NCBI GenBank assembly: GCA_026008535.1
Contig: BRKX01000006.1
Coordinates: forward strand, 31,112,664-31,176,663
Origin: Perilla frutescens
Taxonomy: Eukaryota > Streptophyta > Magnoliopsida > Lamiales > Lamiaceae
Reading direction: 5' to 3'
Length of the DNA stretch: 64,000 bases
The notes beneath the pieces are model-generated. The model was given only the letters and a program-made list of their open reading frames with translations. It did no database searches and had not been told where the DNA came from. Every line of letters starts with the position of its first letter. The first letter of the stretch is position 1. The position numbers were made by a program, and so were the translations under genes. Positions 1 to 9,364 of the stretch are shown here, one piece after another.

Positions 1-1778
1 AACAGTTTGGTACCTAACTTACCCCATAGTACACGCCAAAAATGTGCTAGAAACTTAGAATCCCTATCACTAACAATAGTTCTAGGTATTCCATGTAAAC
101 ACACAACATGTATAAAGAACAAATTGGCTATGTGTACTGCATCATCGGTTTTCCTACATGCAATGAAATGAGACATCTTGGAAAACCTATCAACTACAAC
201 AAAGATTGAATCTCGACCAGACCTAGACCGTGGTAAACCTAATATGAAATCCATAGATAAATCAATCCACGGGGAAGACGGGGCTGGTAGAGGAGTGTAT
301 AAACACAATGGGTGTGATGTAGATTTCGATCTCCTACATGTAATGCATCTACTACACACATTCTCAACATCATGCTTCATACGTGGCCAAAAGAAATGTT
401 CATGCAGCAAGTTTAACGTTTTAGACACACCAAAGTGACCCATTAAACCTCTCGCATGCGATTCAAGAACTAATAACTCACGCATAGAAGACTTAGGAAT
501 GCATAACTGTGAACCCTTGAACAAGAAACCCTCATGCACAAAACATGCAGCATAACACTCAACAAAACAATCAACTATCCAACATGTAACATATAATGGA
601 TTGAACATGGCATAACAAACAATTATGCAATTTCCAGCATGTTCAACACTATGAATAGCTTTCAAATGAGCAATGGAAAAACACAAACTAATTGATTTCA
701 AATACCATGCTCGCATCTTACACTTGGTTGGAACAAACAATGACTCTCTACTATTCAACTTTTTCATGCAATTCAAGTCAAATCCAAATGTCAAATTAAT
801 TCTAAAAAGGAACATGGATTCAACTATACACATCAAATACCTATCAATACTAGAATAGTATAGATGGTACTTACCTCTCTCGATTTCAAGTAACACGTCC
901 TTAAGATAAACAACGTGGGTATTGGACGACTTATCTAGAACAAGCTGATCTCTAAGTCGAACATTATCATGCTCCAACTTCAGCTCTTCGTGGATCTCCT
1001 CTTGAGAGTTGGAAACTTCTTCCGAGCTGCCTTCAGGGTTGGATGTAGTTATTCCAGGCTGCTCCATCTCGAACTCTCTCTTCTCGATCTGCACATCACT
1101 AGAAAAACAATCATTAGTAGCACTGTTCTGAGAAATTAACAGATTATCTGACTTACCCGAATCAAGTGTTGGATCAATGCATATGGGTTGGGACGGAATT
1201 GTAGCTTCACTTATTATGTCTGAATTTAACTGGTGATCTGCGTTGGATGAACTAGATGACATGTCTTGATGTGAACAAGACTCCAACGGTGTCGTAGTAG
1301 GGCTAGAGACGGTGGCGATTGATTCGCTCTCGATAGTTGCGGCCTTCCTTTCCCTTTCGGCTTTAAATTTTTCTTGCATCCACTTCTGATCCTTAATGAC
1401 GTCCTCAGGTGCCAAAGGCATCAATTTGATGGGTCGTCCATTCCAAGCAAAGGAATAAGTGTTGGCGTGACAATCGTGCACTGCTCCTCGATCGAATTGC
1501 CACGGTTGACCTAGAAGAATGTGTGTTGCCTCCATAGGAATGACATCACATAAAACAGTGTCAGTATATCGACCAATAGCAAATGCGACACTTACCTGAC
1601 TTGTGATTGTAAGCCGCTGCAACTTATAGGGCTTGGGATGCTTCTGTGGTACTAGGCCGAGCTTGTCCACTGCATATTGACTAATGGCGTTAAATACACT
1701 ACCACTGTCAATAATCATGGAACCAATTTTGTCTTGGATGGAGCAACGGGTGTAGAAAATATCTTCCTGTTGGTCCAT
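1..1778 (-). CDS. Partial retroelement polyprotein: aspartic protease joined in frame to integrase, no RT
   Basis: From the ATG at 1778 the minus strand stays open to the window edge, about 592 codons. Residues ~20-95 resemble a retroviral-type aspartic protease, with the catalytic D-S-G at about 24-26 and an ILLGQPW block near 87-93. A low-complexity Ser/Thr/Glu linker follows. A stretch of about 100 codons (roughly 850 to 550) resembles nothing I recognise. Integrase then begins with the H-H-C-C zinc-binding region near 480-330, followed by the first core Asp in a DLSMDF context near 260 and the second in SDRDSKF near 60. The third catalytic residue would lie beyond the edge. A GGTAAGTA donor-like string sits at 877-870 inside the frame. 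The missing RT and RNase H could be an old in-frame deletion or a real structural variant. Start codon chosen as the first ATG before the protease. Confidence 0.75.
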   Translation of the reverse strand, partial: MDQQEDIFYTRCSIQDKIGSMIIDSGSVFNAISQYAVDKLGLVPQKHPKPYKLQRLTITSQVSVAFAIGRYTDTVLCDVIPMEATHILLGQPWQFDRGAVHDCHANTYSFAWNGRPIKLMPLAPEDVIKDQKWMQEKFKAERERKAATIESESIATVSSPTTTPLESCSHQDMSSSSSNADHQLNSDIISEATIPSQPICIDPTLDSGKSDNLLISQNSATNDCFSSDVQIEKREFEMEQPGITTSNPEGSSEEVSNSQEEIHEELKLEHDNVRLRDQLVLDKSSNTHVVYLKDVLLEIERGKYHLYYSSIDRYLMCIVESMFLFRINLTFGFDLNCMKKLNSRESLFVPTKCKMRAWYLKSISLCFSIAHLKAIHSVEHAGNCIIVCYAMFNPLYVTCWIVDCFVECYAACFVHEGFLFKGSQLCIPKSSMRELLVLESHARGLMGHFGVSKTLNLLHEHFFWPRMKHDVENVCSRCITCRRSKSTSHPLCLYTPLPAPSSPWIDLSMDFILGLPRSRSGRDSIFVVVDRFSKMSHFIACRKTDDAVHIANLFFIHVVCLHGIPRTIVSDRDSKFLAHFWRVLWGKLGTKL

Positions 1779-2616
1779 TTATCCTGCAAAACGAACAAAC
1801 GTGAAGAAAAAGTAAAGTAGAACCTCACAATTCCTCACAAACGCTCGTGTATGTCACTCTTAATTTTTCCACTCGTGTTTAACTCTCAAGTATGTGTAGT
1901 GCACGTGTGGAGTGAAATATGGGGGTGGGTGGATCGAAACAGTCTTCTTGTTGATTAGCTCCTCTGGGTCTTCTTCAAGCTCCAACGGATAAAATCAAGC
2001 CGGAAGGTTGCTAAGAGTAGAAGTAGGCGTGTGGAATGAGTAATTCAGCTGGTGGTGTATGTGGACCACGGGTCTATGGGTGTACGGGTGTATGGGTGTA
2101 TGGACTATGTGGTGTATAAGGTGAACCGGGTGTATATGGAAGAGATGAAATTTTCGAGCCCTTTAGTGTGTAGGATCGAAAATATGGATGGATAAGGGTG
2201 AAGGATTTGATTAGATATGGATGAGGATGGAAAGATCTTGAATAGATGTAGATTAGGATGAAATCTATCTAAACAAGGGAAGAAATCTAATGGATAAAGG
2301 AAAAAGGATTTTGGATGTGTGAACACAATCTAAGAATCCCTAAAAAGATGGAAACAAATCTAAAAATAAGGAATTGAGATCAAAAACACAAAAACAAACT
2401 GAATTTTCGTTTTTTTTTTTTGTTTTTTTTTATTTTTTTATTTTTTTTTTTTCGGCGATTTTTTTTTTCTTTTTGGCCGATTTCTTTTCTCCCTTTTTTT
2501 TCAATGAATATCAATCATATTACAATAGACACGATGCAAAATTTAAATGATACGTACGATAGAAAACTGACACGTAGATGACACGTCGGATTGAACCACG
2601 ACCAGCAGAGCTGACG
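1779..2616 (-). other. Retroelement leader without recognisable gag
   Basis: This lies between the primer-binding site and the protease frame, where gag would normally sit. I see no CCHC knuckle and no long open frame on the minus strand. It contains a homopolymer-rich tract (T runs on the plus strand, about 2409-2505) and short repeats built on GGTGTATGG at 2050-2135. The gag region appears deleted or decayed. Confidence 0.5.
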
Positions 2617-2630
2617 TGGCTCTGATGCCA
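2617..2630 (-). other. Primer-binding site, tRNA-Met type
   Basis: Read on the minus strand this is TGGCATCAGAGCCA, which differs by one transition from the TGGTATCAGAGC site used by many plant LTR elements. It begins a few bases after the LTR end (TCACATCA at 2637), the expected position. Confidence 0.8.
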
Positions 2631-2636
2631 AATTTA

Positions 2637-3687
2637 TGATGTGACCCGGACAATGTATCCAAGACACGAGATTTATGCACGCGGAAGACTTCAAGAACGA
2701 ACTACGTCAGCTAGAAAACAATGGAATCAATCCGACTCAAAATACGATAAAACTTACTAGAATTACGTAGACACGAACTAGGACTCGATTGGAACACTTG
2801 GATGGTGGCTGGAACTCGGCGGTGGTGATGGTCACGGCGGCGGATGACGGCGGTATTGATGGTGTTGGTGGCGGCGGTGTGGTCGAAGGATAGGTTAGAT
2901 TCGGCGAACCCGTGTTGAATAACCCGAACGCGCACGTCTAGCTTCTCCGGATAGCAATTCTCCCAAGTACTTGAACGCACCCTGAAGAACTTGAATAGGA
3001 CTATTGAGTTGCTAAAACAATAGAACTTTGAAGATAAAATTTCGATCAACAAAAGATCTTGAGACAGATTGAGAAATAACTCTTGAATTCTTGCAATTGT
3101 CTAACTTTTAAAGTGTCACATGGTAGCCCTATTTATAGGACATATAGGGGACGAAAATAAGACCTAATTAAGTGATAAAAATCAATCCAAAACTAATCCT
3201 GATGAATCTAGGATAAAATCAAAAGATATCAAAAATAAGATAACAAAAATCTATCTAAAATCTAACTAGATAAGGATAAATCCCAACAACTTGGGCCTTC
3301 ATAAATCTCGCCTATTTGGACTTAATTAATCACAACAATGGGCTGATTTTATTGATTAAATTCGTGGCCCATGTTATAATTAATCTTGCCACCTTTGCAT
3401 GAAAAACAGCATCTCCCGATTTCCCATGCAAACGCGTATAACTTTTAATGCACACGTCCAAATGGCGTCATTCTTCTTCTCACGTCTTCATGCTTCCTTC
3501 TTCATCATTTATGGCAAGCATGGTGATCAATCTCGAGCTGCCCTTGATTTTATCTTCATGCATTTCGAATTTGCGACGAATAGAAGCTTGTAAATAAGCT
3601 TGCAACTTCTTAGCTCGCAAACGCGTCATTGGACCTTTAAACTGCAGCTTCGGATCATTTTCTTCATTGCCTTGTATGACCTCATCA
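2637..3687 (-). repeat. 5' LTR of the left Ty3/gypsy element
   Basis: On the minus strand it runs from TGATGAGG (3687) to CCGGGTCACATCA (2637), 1,051 bp, and abuts the primer-binding site. The solo LTR at 44,490-45,556 on the plus strand shares long blocks with it, for example around 3380-3500 versus 44,690-44,830, and has nearly the same length. The first ~200 bp are open in the pol sense and encode a tail containing GPMTRLRAKKLQ, so the polyprotein frame appears to extend into the LTR. The minus-strand frame at 3480-3725 is this tail, not an independent gene. Confidence 0.8.
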
Positions 3688-4399
3688 ACATGTGGGGAGG
3701 CAAAGGCAAAGGCAATGGGGTCCATCCCGATATTTGTTGTTCAATTAATATAGTATATTTAGTTCTATCCTGACATGAAAAATGTAGGTTGTTGAGCTAT
3801 TCTAATTTTTGAATGGAGATAGGCATAGATTGTTTTAATTCAGTAGTTGCCAATGAAAAAGAGAATGCAATGCACACACGAAAATGTGGGATGTTTGGCA
3901 GCAAATTTCCTTCACACGACCAATTAGATACATATGTATAAGCTCTACTTTCAAACACACAATACATTGTGTGTGAGGAAATGTATCCATCAAACAAGAA
4001 TCCATACAGTATAGTCTAGAGAGCAGTCATCTGCCACCAATGGCAGCTTCTACTCTCTCTCTCTACTTTGTGTCTCATAGAAATAGGATATCTCATGAAA
4101 TTACAGAAGCAGGGCTGCAGTCCATTATAATTTAGAGGTAAATTTCCACATCCTCTTCACTTCCATACAATTAGTGGCCTCCTTGAACAGATTTTAAAAT
4201 AAATAAAAAATAAAAAAATTGGTCAATATAATGTACAAATTAGTAAAGGAATACATATAGTAGCTAGCTAGTATATATTGATTTATTATTTCAAGCATTA
4301 ATTAATATATATATATATATATATATTTAAAATTGGCACCTTCCTCTTTGTCTCCTCTTCTCACTGGATACTCTCCTCTTTTTCTTACACGCAACACAG

Positions 4400-4449
<50 letters not shown>

Positions 4450-4533
4450 CCTCCAACATATTACATATAGTGTATAGTACGTTGGTCTAAAAACTTTGAT
4501 TGCTTTACGTACACATATATATGTAGATCAATA

Positions 4534-4567
<34 letters not shown>

Positions 4568-6047
4568 CTATCTTCCAACATACCATCACATTTTTTCCAA
4601 TTCTTGCATTCTTATCAACTATCGCCTTCCTTATTTGTAGTTTTATCATTAATTTACAAACAGCTTGTGTGTTGTTATGAATTATGATGTTTCTTTCAAG
4701 ATCCATGCATGGTGTATTTTTCTTACATGATCATAAATGTCAGATTCCATAATAACTGAATCCTCAACCACAACATTGTTGCATATTCTTGTTCTTGTTC
4801 TGATCTGTGTGTGTATATATATATATATATATGTATGTAGGTTAAAAAATTCTGCAACTTTATGGTTCAACAAGAATTTCTAGTTGTGCTGAATACCATT
4901 TGCTATTTATACATTTTCCATTTTCTCCTATCCTTAAATGACATGACAATTTTAGAAACATGTAAAATATCTGACAAAAGGTGCTGCAGTTATTAACTGG
5001 TATTTGGTAAAACTTTGGAGGATACTTGCATCACCTATATGAGAGGACTGAGTTACTAATGTTAACAATAGAAAGAGAATTTCATTTTTTTTTTTGAATT
5101 TAAATATGCTCTTGAGTGATTAATTACTTGAAGAGGTCCTTATATTTAAGGCTCCTGCTCTGCAATCTATATGATGTTAATTAATTAATTTTGTTTTAAT
5201 GTGCTTAAGTTTGTCTGTGCTCTATGTTTCTATCACTGATCTCTTAGAAAGAAAGAGACTTTCATTTTTATTTTTTTAAATTTAAATCTGCTCTATGTTG
5301 CAATGTACATTTGATATGCTACTTCATTTCCTGATTAAGATATTTAATTCTGCCTTAATTTACTATTCATATATTTCTTGTGTGCCTTACTGTTGATGTT
5401 GTCTGTTTTACAATAACATACATGCAATGATGAACTGTGCTCGAGATTCTCTTTAATGAAAGTAGTTAACTTTATTTTGCCAATTTGAGACATTGATATA
5501 TAGTTGTATTTATACTAGTTTCATAGAGGTTGACTCTGCACACCTGGTTTAGCAACCAGTAGTCACTTAGTTGTTGTTCAAACAAGAGAAGATCCTTGTT
5601 CATATTGAAATATTACAGCTCAATAATCATTGTTGAGGGCTTGAGGCTATATTATCATACTCTTTTCTATTAGTATGCTGCTTTGATATATATTTAAGTT
5701 CATATGGAAATGTTAGCTCATACTCACCCACAATATCAATGAATTAATGTTGTAAATATATTTGGGCACCACAACATTTATATATAATCAGTTGTTGTTT
5801 AGCCAAATTGACATAAACAAAGGAAGATATGATCATTCTTAGCTAATTAGCTTCATCCATATGTTTGTGGAGTAGTATCAATGACAGTTTCTTCTTGTTT
5901 ATTTGGTTTTAAGGCTAATTGTGATCGTTCTTATATTTAAGATTGTTCTGTAATTTAGGATCTTTAGTTTCCTAGTTTCTTGCATGCAACCTGTATGATG
6001 TTATGTGCGCAATTCTTTTCTAACTTGAGTAAATGGCACGTGAACAG
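3688..6047. other. AT-rich spacer with simple repeats, no supported gene
   Basis: I see no conserved coding sequence on either strand. There are (AT)n microsatellites at about 4305-4326, 4402-4446 and 4540-4567, and a short TA/GT tract near 4812-4838. The T-rich stretch 5000-6040 looks intron-like, with two related passages around 5140-5180 and 5930-6000. It may be the interior of the CACTA-type element whose right end is at 7248. Confidence 0.5.
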
Positions 6048-6476
6048 GTTGGTGCAAGAAAGAAAGAAATAATTGAAAGTGGTTCAATTTCAAAAACAGG
6101 TAATAAATTTTACTCATTACTTATAGTAATTCATAACTAAAACCTATGAAATGTTGGTTTTCTCAAGTTTTATCAATATGTGCTATTTTATATCGTTAAC
6201 AGTTTAGAAAAGAACCATATTCTGCGAAGGAGATTATTGAAGTTCGTGTTGAATGGGCAAATTATGTGCTTGATTATGTATGAAAGATCATTTTGCAAGG
6301 TATTTTTTATTTAAATTATCTATTGTTAGTTTGTTTTTTTAAGTATTAATATTTAAATATTTATGATGGGATGTTGATTGGCTTAGGACATGGTGGTGTT
6401 TGAACTTGAATTGATGTCGCTTTGTGCTTGGGTGATGATGACAAGATCGAGAAGCATACGTACTTTTTGTAATTGA
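6048..6476 (+). CDS. Possible 3-exon gene fragment inside a CACTA-type element
   Basis: Three short open segments join in one frame at good splice signals: 6048-6099 (after AACAG, before GTAATA), 6208-6299 (after TTTAG, before GTATTT) and 6387-6476 (after CTTAG, ending in TGA). Together they encode about 77 residues, basic in the middle. I do not recognise the product and no start codon or upstream exon is identified. It lies directly upstream of CACTA subterminal repeats, so it may be the last exons of a transposon-borne or captured gene. Chance remains possible because the exons are short. Confidence 0.25.
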
Positions 6477-6649
6477 ACATTAAATATGTTACGTCATGTT
6501 TTTAATTAGACAAATTGTCTTAAGTATTATTGTACTTTGGATGATTTTGTATCGAAATATATTGTATTTTGGATGCTTTTGTATCAAAATATATTATTTT
6601 TTGGATGGTTAATTAATTTTTACAGGTTTAATGTAATTATTTTATCAAT

Positions 6650-7248
6650 TACAGATTTTACAGATTTTATACTAAAAAATAAAAAATTTGAAATACAAAA
6701 ACAACAGATTTTTCAAAAATCCGTTGTAAAATTACAACAGAAAATCAATAATTGTTGTGATTTTTTTTCGACAACACAAATTTACAACGGTTCTTTTTAA
6801 AATCGTTGTCAATTTACAAGGGTTCTTTTAAAACCGTTGTAATTTTACAACGGATTATCTAAAACCGTTGTAAAGTGACAACGGTTTTAAAAGAACCGTT
6901 GTCCCACTACAACGGTTTTAGATAAAACTGTTGTCAAATAACAACGGTTTATGTCATACTGTTGTAACTTTACAACAGTTTTAGACTAACCGTTGTCTTC
7001 TTACAACGGTTTTAGACTAACCGTTGTCTGCTTACAACGGTTATTTTTGTAAACCGTTGTCTTTTTATTCATTAAACAACACATGCTGAACAGATTTACA
7101 ACGGTTGTAAGAACCATTGTTAAGTTACAACGGTTAAAAACTGTTGTCTATGTGCGTGTAAAATTTACAACGGTGACTAAGACAACGGTTTTCTTTCTGG
7201 CTAGACAACGGTTTTTAACCGTTGTCTTAGGGGTTTTTTGTAGTAGTG
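6650..7248. mobile_element. CACTA-type transposon end with ACAACGGT subterminal repeats
   Basis: The right end reads, in reverse complement, CACTACTACAAAAAACCCC, the CACTA terminus, and is followed by TAA at 7249-7251, the size expected for a CACTA target duplication. Inside it, 6700-7230 carries more than a dozen copies of ACAACGGT or ACCGTTGT in both orientations, many paired into hairpins (for example 6966-7030). Such subterminal repeats bind the transposase in En/Spm elements. I could not find the matching left end, so the start given is only where the repeats begin. Confidence 0.75.
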
Positions 7249-7251
7249 TAA

Positions 7252-7526
7252 TGGATAAATAATTAAATAAAAATAGCTAAGATAATCCGAAACCCAAATA
7301 TAGCATAAGGGTTCGAATTCTTCAATCCTCCAAGGCTTAAACTTCATCTTCAATTGAAAGCATAGTAATCACCTTAGGGCTACTTCGAACAATCAACTCT
7401 TCCTCGAGCTTCTTTCGAACGAAACACTGAAGGTAGCCTTGCAGCTTCTTGGCTCTAAGTCGCGTCACTGGACCACGCAGCTGCAATTCCGGATTTAGTT
7501 CGTCAAGGCTCATTCTGGACTCATCA
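7252..7526 (-). repeat. Truncated LTR of the same family as the left element
   Basis: In minus orientation it starts with TGATGAGTCC at 7526 and encodes a tail with RGPVTRLRAKKLQGYLQ, close to that in the LTR at 2637-3687. It is cut at its downstream side by the CACTA terminus (7248), which suggests the CACTA element inserted into this LTR. The minus-strand frame at 7337-7546 is this LTR-borne tail. Confidence 0.6.
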
Positions 7527-7549
7527 AAAGTTCCCTTAAAATTCAAAAT

Positions 7550-8789
7550 ATTTTGATGATTCGGGTGCTACATATTAAGATAGTAGATATTATAAGATTT
7601 ACTTCATAGCTAAGAAATGTCAGATTTTGACCTAATGATAATGTTTTTATCAAAAATGAGTTGCTATCCAGATCAAATTACCATGAGGGTTTTATAATAC
7701 AAAAATGTATTTCGGGTTATTAAGCTCTCTGATATTTGTAAAATGGAACGTGATTGAGTATCCAACTCATGACTATATTTGATGTGCTCTCCTGACTCAT
7801 ATAGTCTCACTACTGTTTTTGGTGACGAAACTACAATGGTTCACGATATCGAGCCCCAAGGAAATAGGGCAGTGTCCAATCTTAAGCAGCCGAGTTATCT
7901 ACACGAACCGACTCACCGTAAGTGTTCCAGTGGCGCACAATGATGGAACTAAAATGATTTTGTATACATGTAATTCATAATTTTTCTGTTTTGAAAGTTT
8001 TCCATGATATGCTTAAAATATGATTGGATATTCTGTTTTATAAAATGATTGTAAAGCTTTTTCTCAAAAGTACCCACTCAGTGCATTAGTATTCACACCC
8101 AAAAATCTTTTCAAATATTTTCAGGATGGGCTGCGGGATGGTGGACGACTATGCTAAGGTTGAATGGCTATCTTTTGATGTATATGTTTCTTTTATGTGT
8201 GAAGTCTAACTGAGATTACCTTTTGAGTCTGAATAAATGCGCTACGTTCTTTTTCGCTTACTTTGATTATTGTTACAAAGTGTTAGGTTCTTCTGGCGAT
8301 TATTTACTTTCTGCTTCTAATAGGTGAAAACTTTTCGCATTCAAACAGGCACAAACCTGTCTTTACATTACTTTCCATGTTGAGGCGAAAGCTTGACTTT
8401 ATATTGCCTTCACAATAGGCAAGAGCCTGACATTACTTTGCTTTCACGGCAGACAAGAGCCTCGTATCTCTTTATTTCTTGTATTTGGACAGGCAACATA
8501 CTGACCTTTTTCATACCTAACCTACTAACAGTTAATCTTTAAACTATTGTTATTTAAGTTAAAGTTGCCTTGGTTATTATTTGATGATTTTATCTCAAAG
8601 GTTTTGGTAGATGGTTTGAGTTGTTATAGATGCTTTAAAAGCGTGCTTTGATCCAATTATATATGTTATGCCGCTCAAATTTATGGGCACTAATTCTAGT
8701 TCTTTGATTGCTTCTGTTCAACAACCGTTTTCCCCTTCCCCCAAGTAGACACTGGTCCCTTGACCTTTTCTCGGGATCAGGGCATTACA
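7550..8789 (+). repeat. Possible solo LTR (Tekay/Del-like), boundaries approximate
   Basis: No gene is visible. A block around 8085-8150 (CCCACTCAGTGCATTAGTATTCACACCC, then a GG-rich GCGGGATGG stretch) resembles the R region of chromovirus LTRs from memory, and GGGCATTACA at 8780-8789 would suit an LTR end. Imperfect repeats of about 57 bp around GGCAAGAGCCTGACATTA occur at 8330-8470. I found no target duplication, so the call is tentative. Confidence 0.3.
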
Positions 8790-9091
8790 TGTTGACATGG
8801 AAAAAAATACAATAGGTGGGACTGGACTTGCTGAAAAATTTAAACGATGTTACAATTGTAAAAATATTAAAGGTTGTGATGTGAATTACAAACTTTTAAA
8901 CGTTGTGCAAAAATTGCGTAAATATTTTGTTAAATTCTGCGATTAACTCTTAAATTTTTAACATAACTTAAAATTATAACACAAATTTAACATCTTTTGC
9001 AAATTTAACTTTTATTTTAACTTCGACAAAATTAAAATTGACGTGGATAATATGTAAATACATGTGGATAAATCGTTCAACCATTAAATAT
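8790..9091. other. AT-rich spacer upstream of ARC5, nothing recognised
   Basis: No open frame of note and no recognisable repeat were seen between the possible LTR and the Stowaway-like remnant. Confidence 0.4.
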
Positions 9092-9093
9092 TA

Positions 9094-9141
9094 CTCCCTC
9101 CGTCCCGTTTGCAAGGTCCATTTTCTATTAGACGGAGGGAG
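9094..9141. mobile_element. 48-bp Stowaway-like MITE remnant
   Basis: Inverted termini CTCCCTCCGTC and GACGGAGGGAG face each other across a 26-bp core. They are flanked by TA at 9092-9093 and 9142-9143, the Stowaway/mariner target duplication. The internal part has been almost completely lost. It sits about 220 bp upstream of the ARC5 start codon. Confidence 0.7.
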
Positions 9142-9143
9142 TA

Positions 9144-9364
9144 TTAAAATAAGGTAATTATATTCATATAATTCAATATTGACAATGACAAGCATATCCA
9201 CACGTGGATTGGGTGTGTAGTTTGTTGTCCAAAAGCAAGCGCGCGAGCCAAGATGTCCAAAAATCTAAAAACCTTCAAAAAGCACCAACCCACTACCTAC
9301 TTTCTCACTTTCTATCAGAAAGTGGGAACTCTCACCACAGTCACTCGCTCCCAATTCCCAAGAG
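9144..9364 (+). promoter_or_regulatory. ARC5 proximal promoter and 5' UTR, with a G-box
   Basis: Contains the G-box core CACGTGG at 9201-9207, 158 bp before the ATG. A short AGCGCGCGAG patch lies at 9238-9247. No clear TATA box is visible. The transcription start cannot be placed from sequence alone. Confidence 0.45.

Larger units (their letters stand above)
1..3687 (-). mobile_element. Ty3/gypsy-type LTR retrotransposon, internally deleted, running off the left edge
   Basis: In minus orientation the element reads: 5' LTR (3687 to 2637), primer-binding site (2630 to 2617), an untranslated leader with no recognisable gag, then one open frame with a protease domain followed by integrase. No reverse transcriptase or RNase H segment lies between protease and integrase, so the copy looks non-autonomous. 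The 3' half, including the rest of integrase and the 3' LTR, lies outside the window. Class assignment rests on the protease motif, the integrase zinc-binding and core motifs, and a tRNA-Met-type primer-binding site. The five bases just outside the LTR (3688-3692) cannot be matched to a target duplication because the other end is missing. Confidence 0.8.

Noticed and set aside
6700..7230. CRISPR-like array, suggested by regularly repeated short motifs
   Set aside because: The repeats are inverted pairs of 8-9 bp with irregular spacing next to a CACTA terminus in a plant genome.
9238..9247. AGCGCGCGAG as an FHY3/FAR1 binding site, known from the Arabidopsis ARC5 promoter
   Set aside because: The known motif is CACGCGC; this sequence matches it on neither strand exactly.
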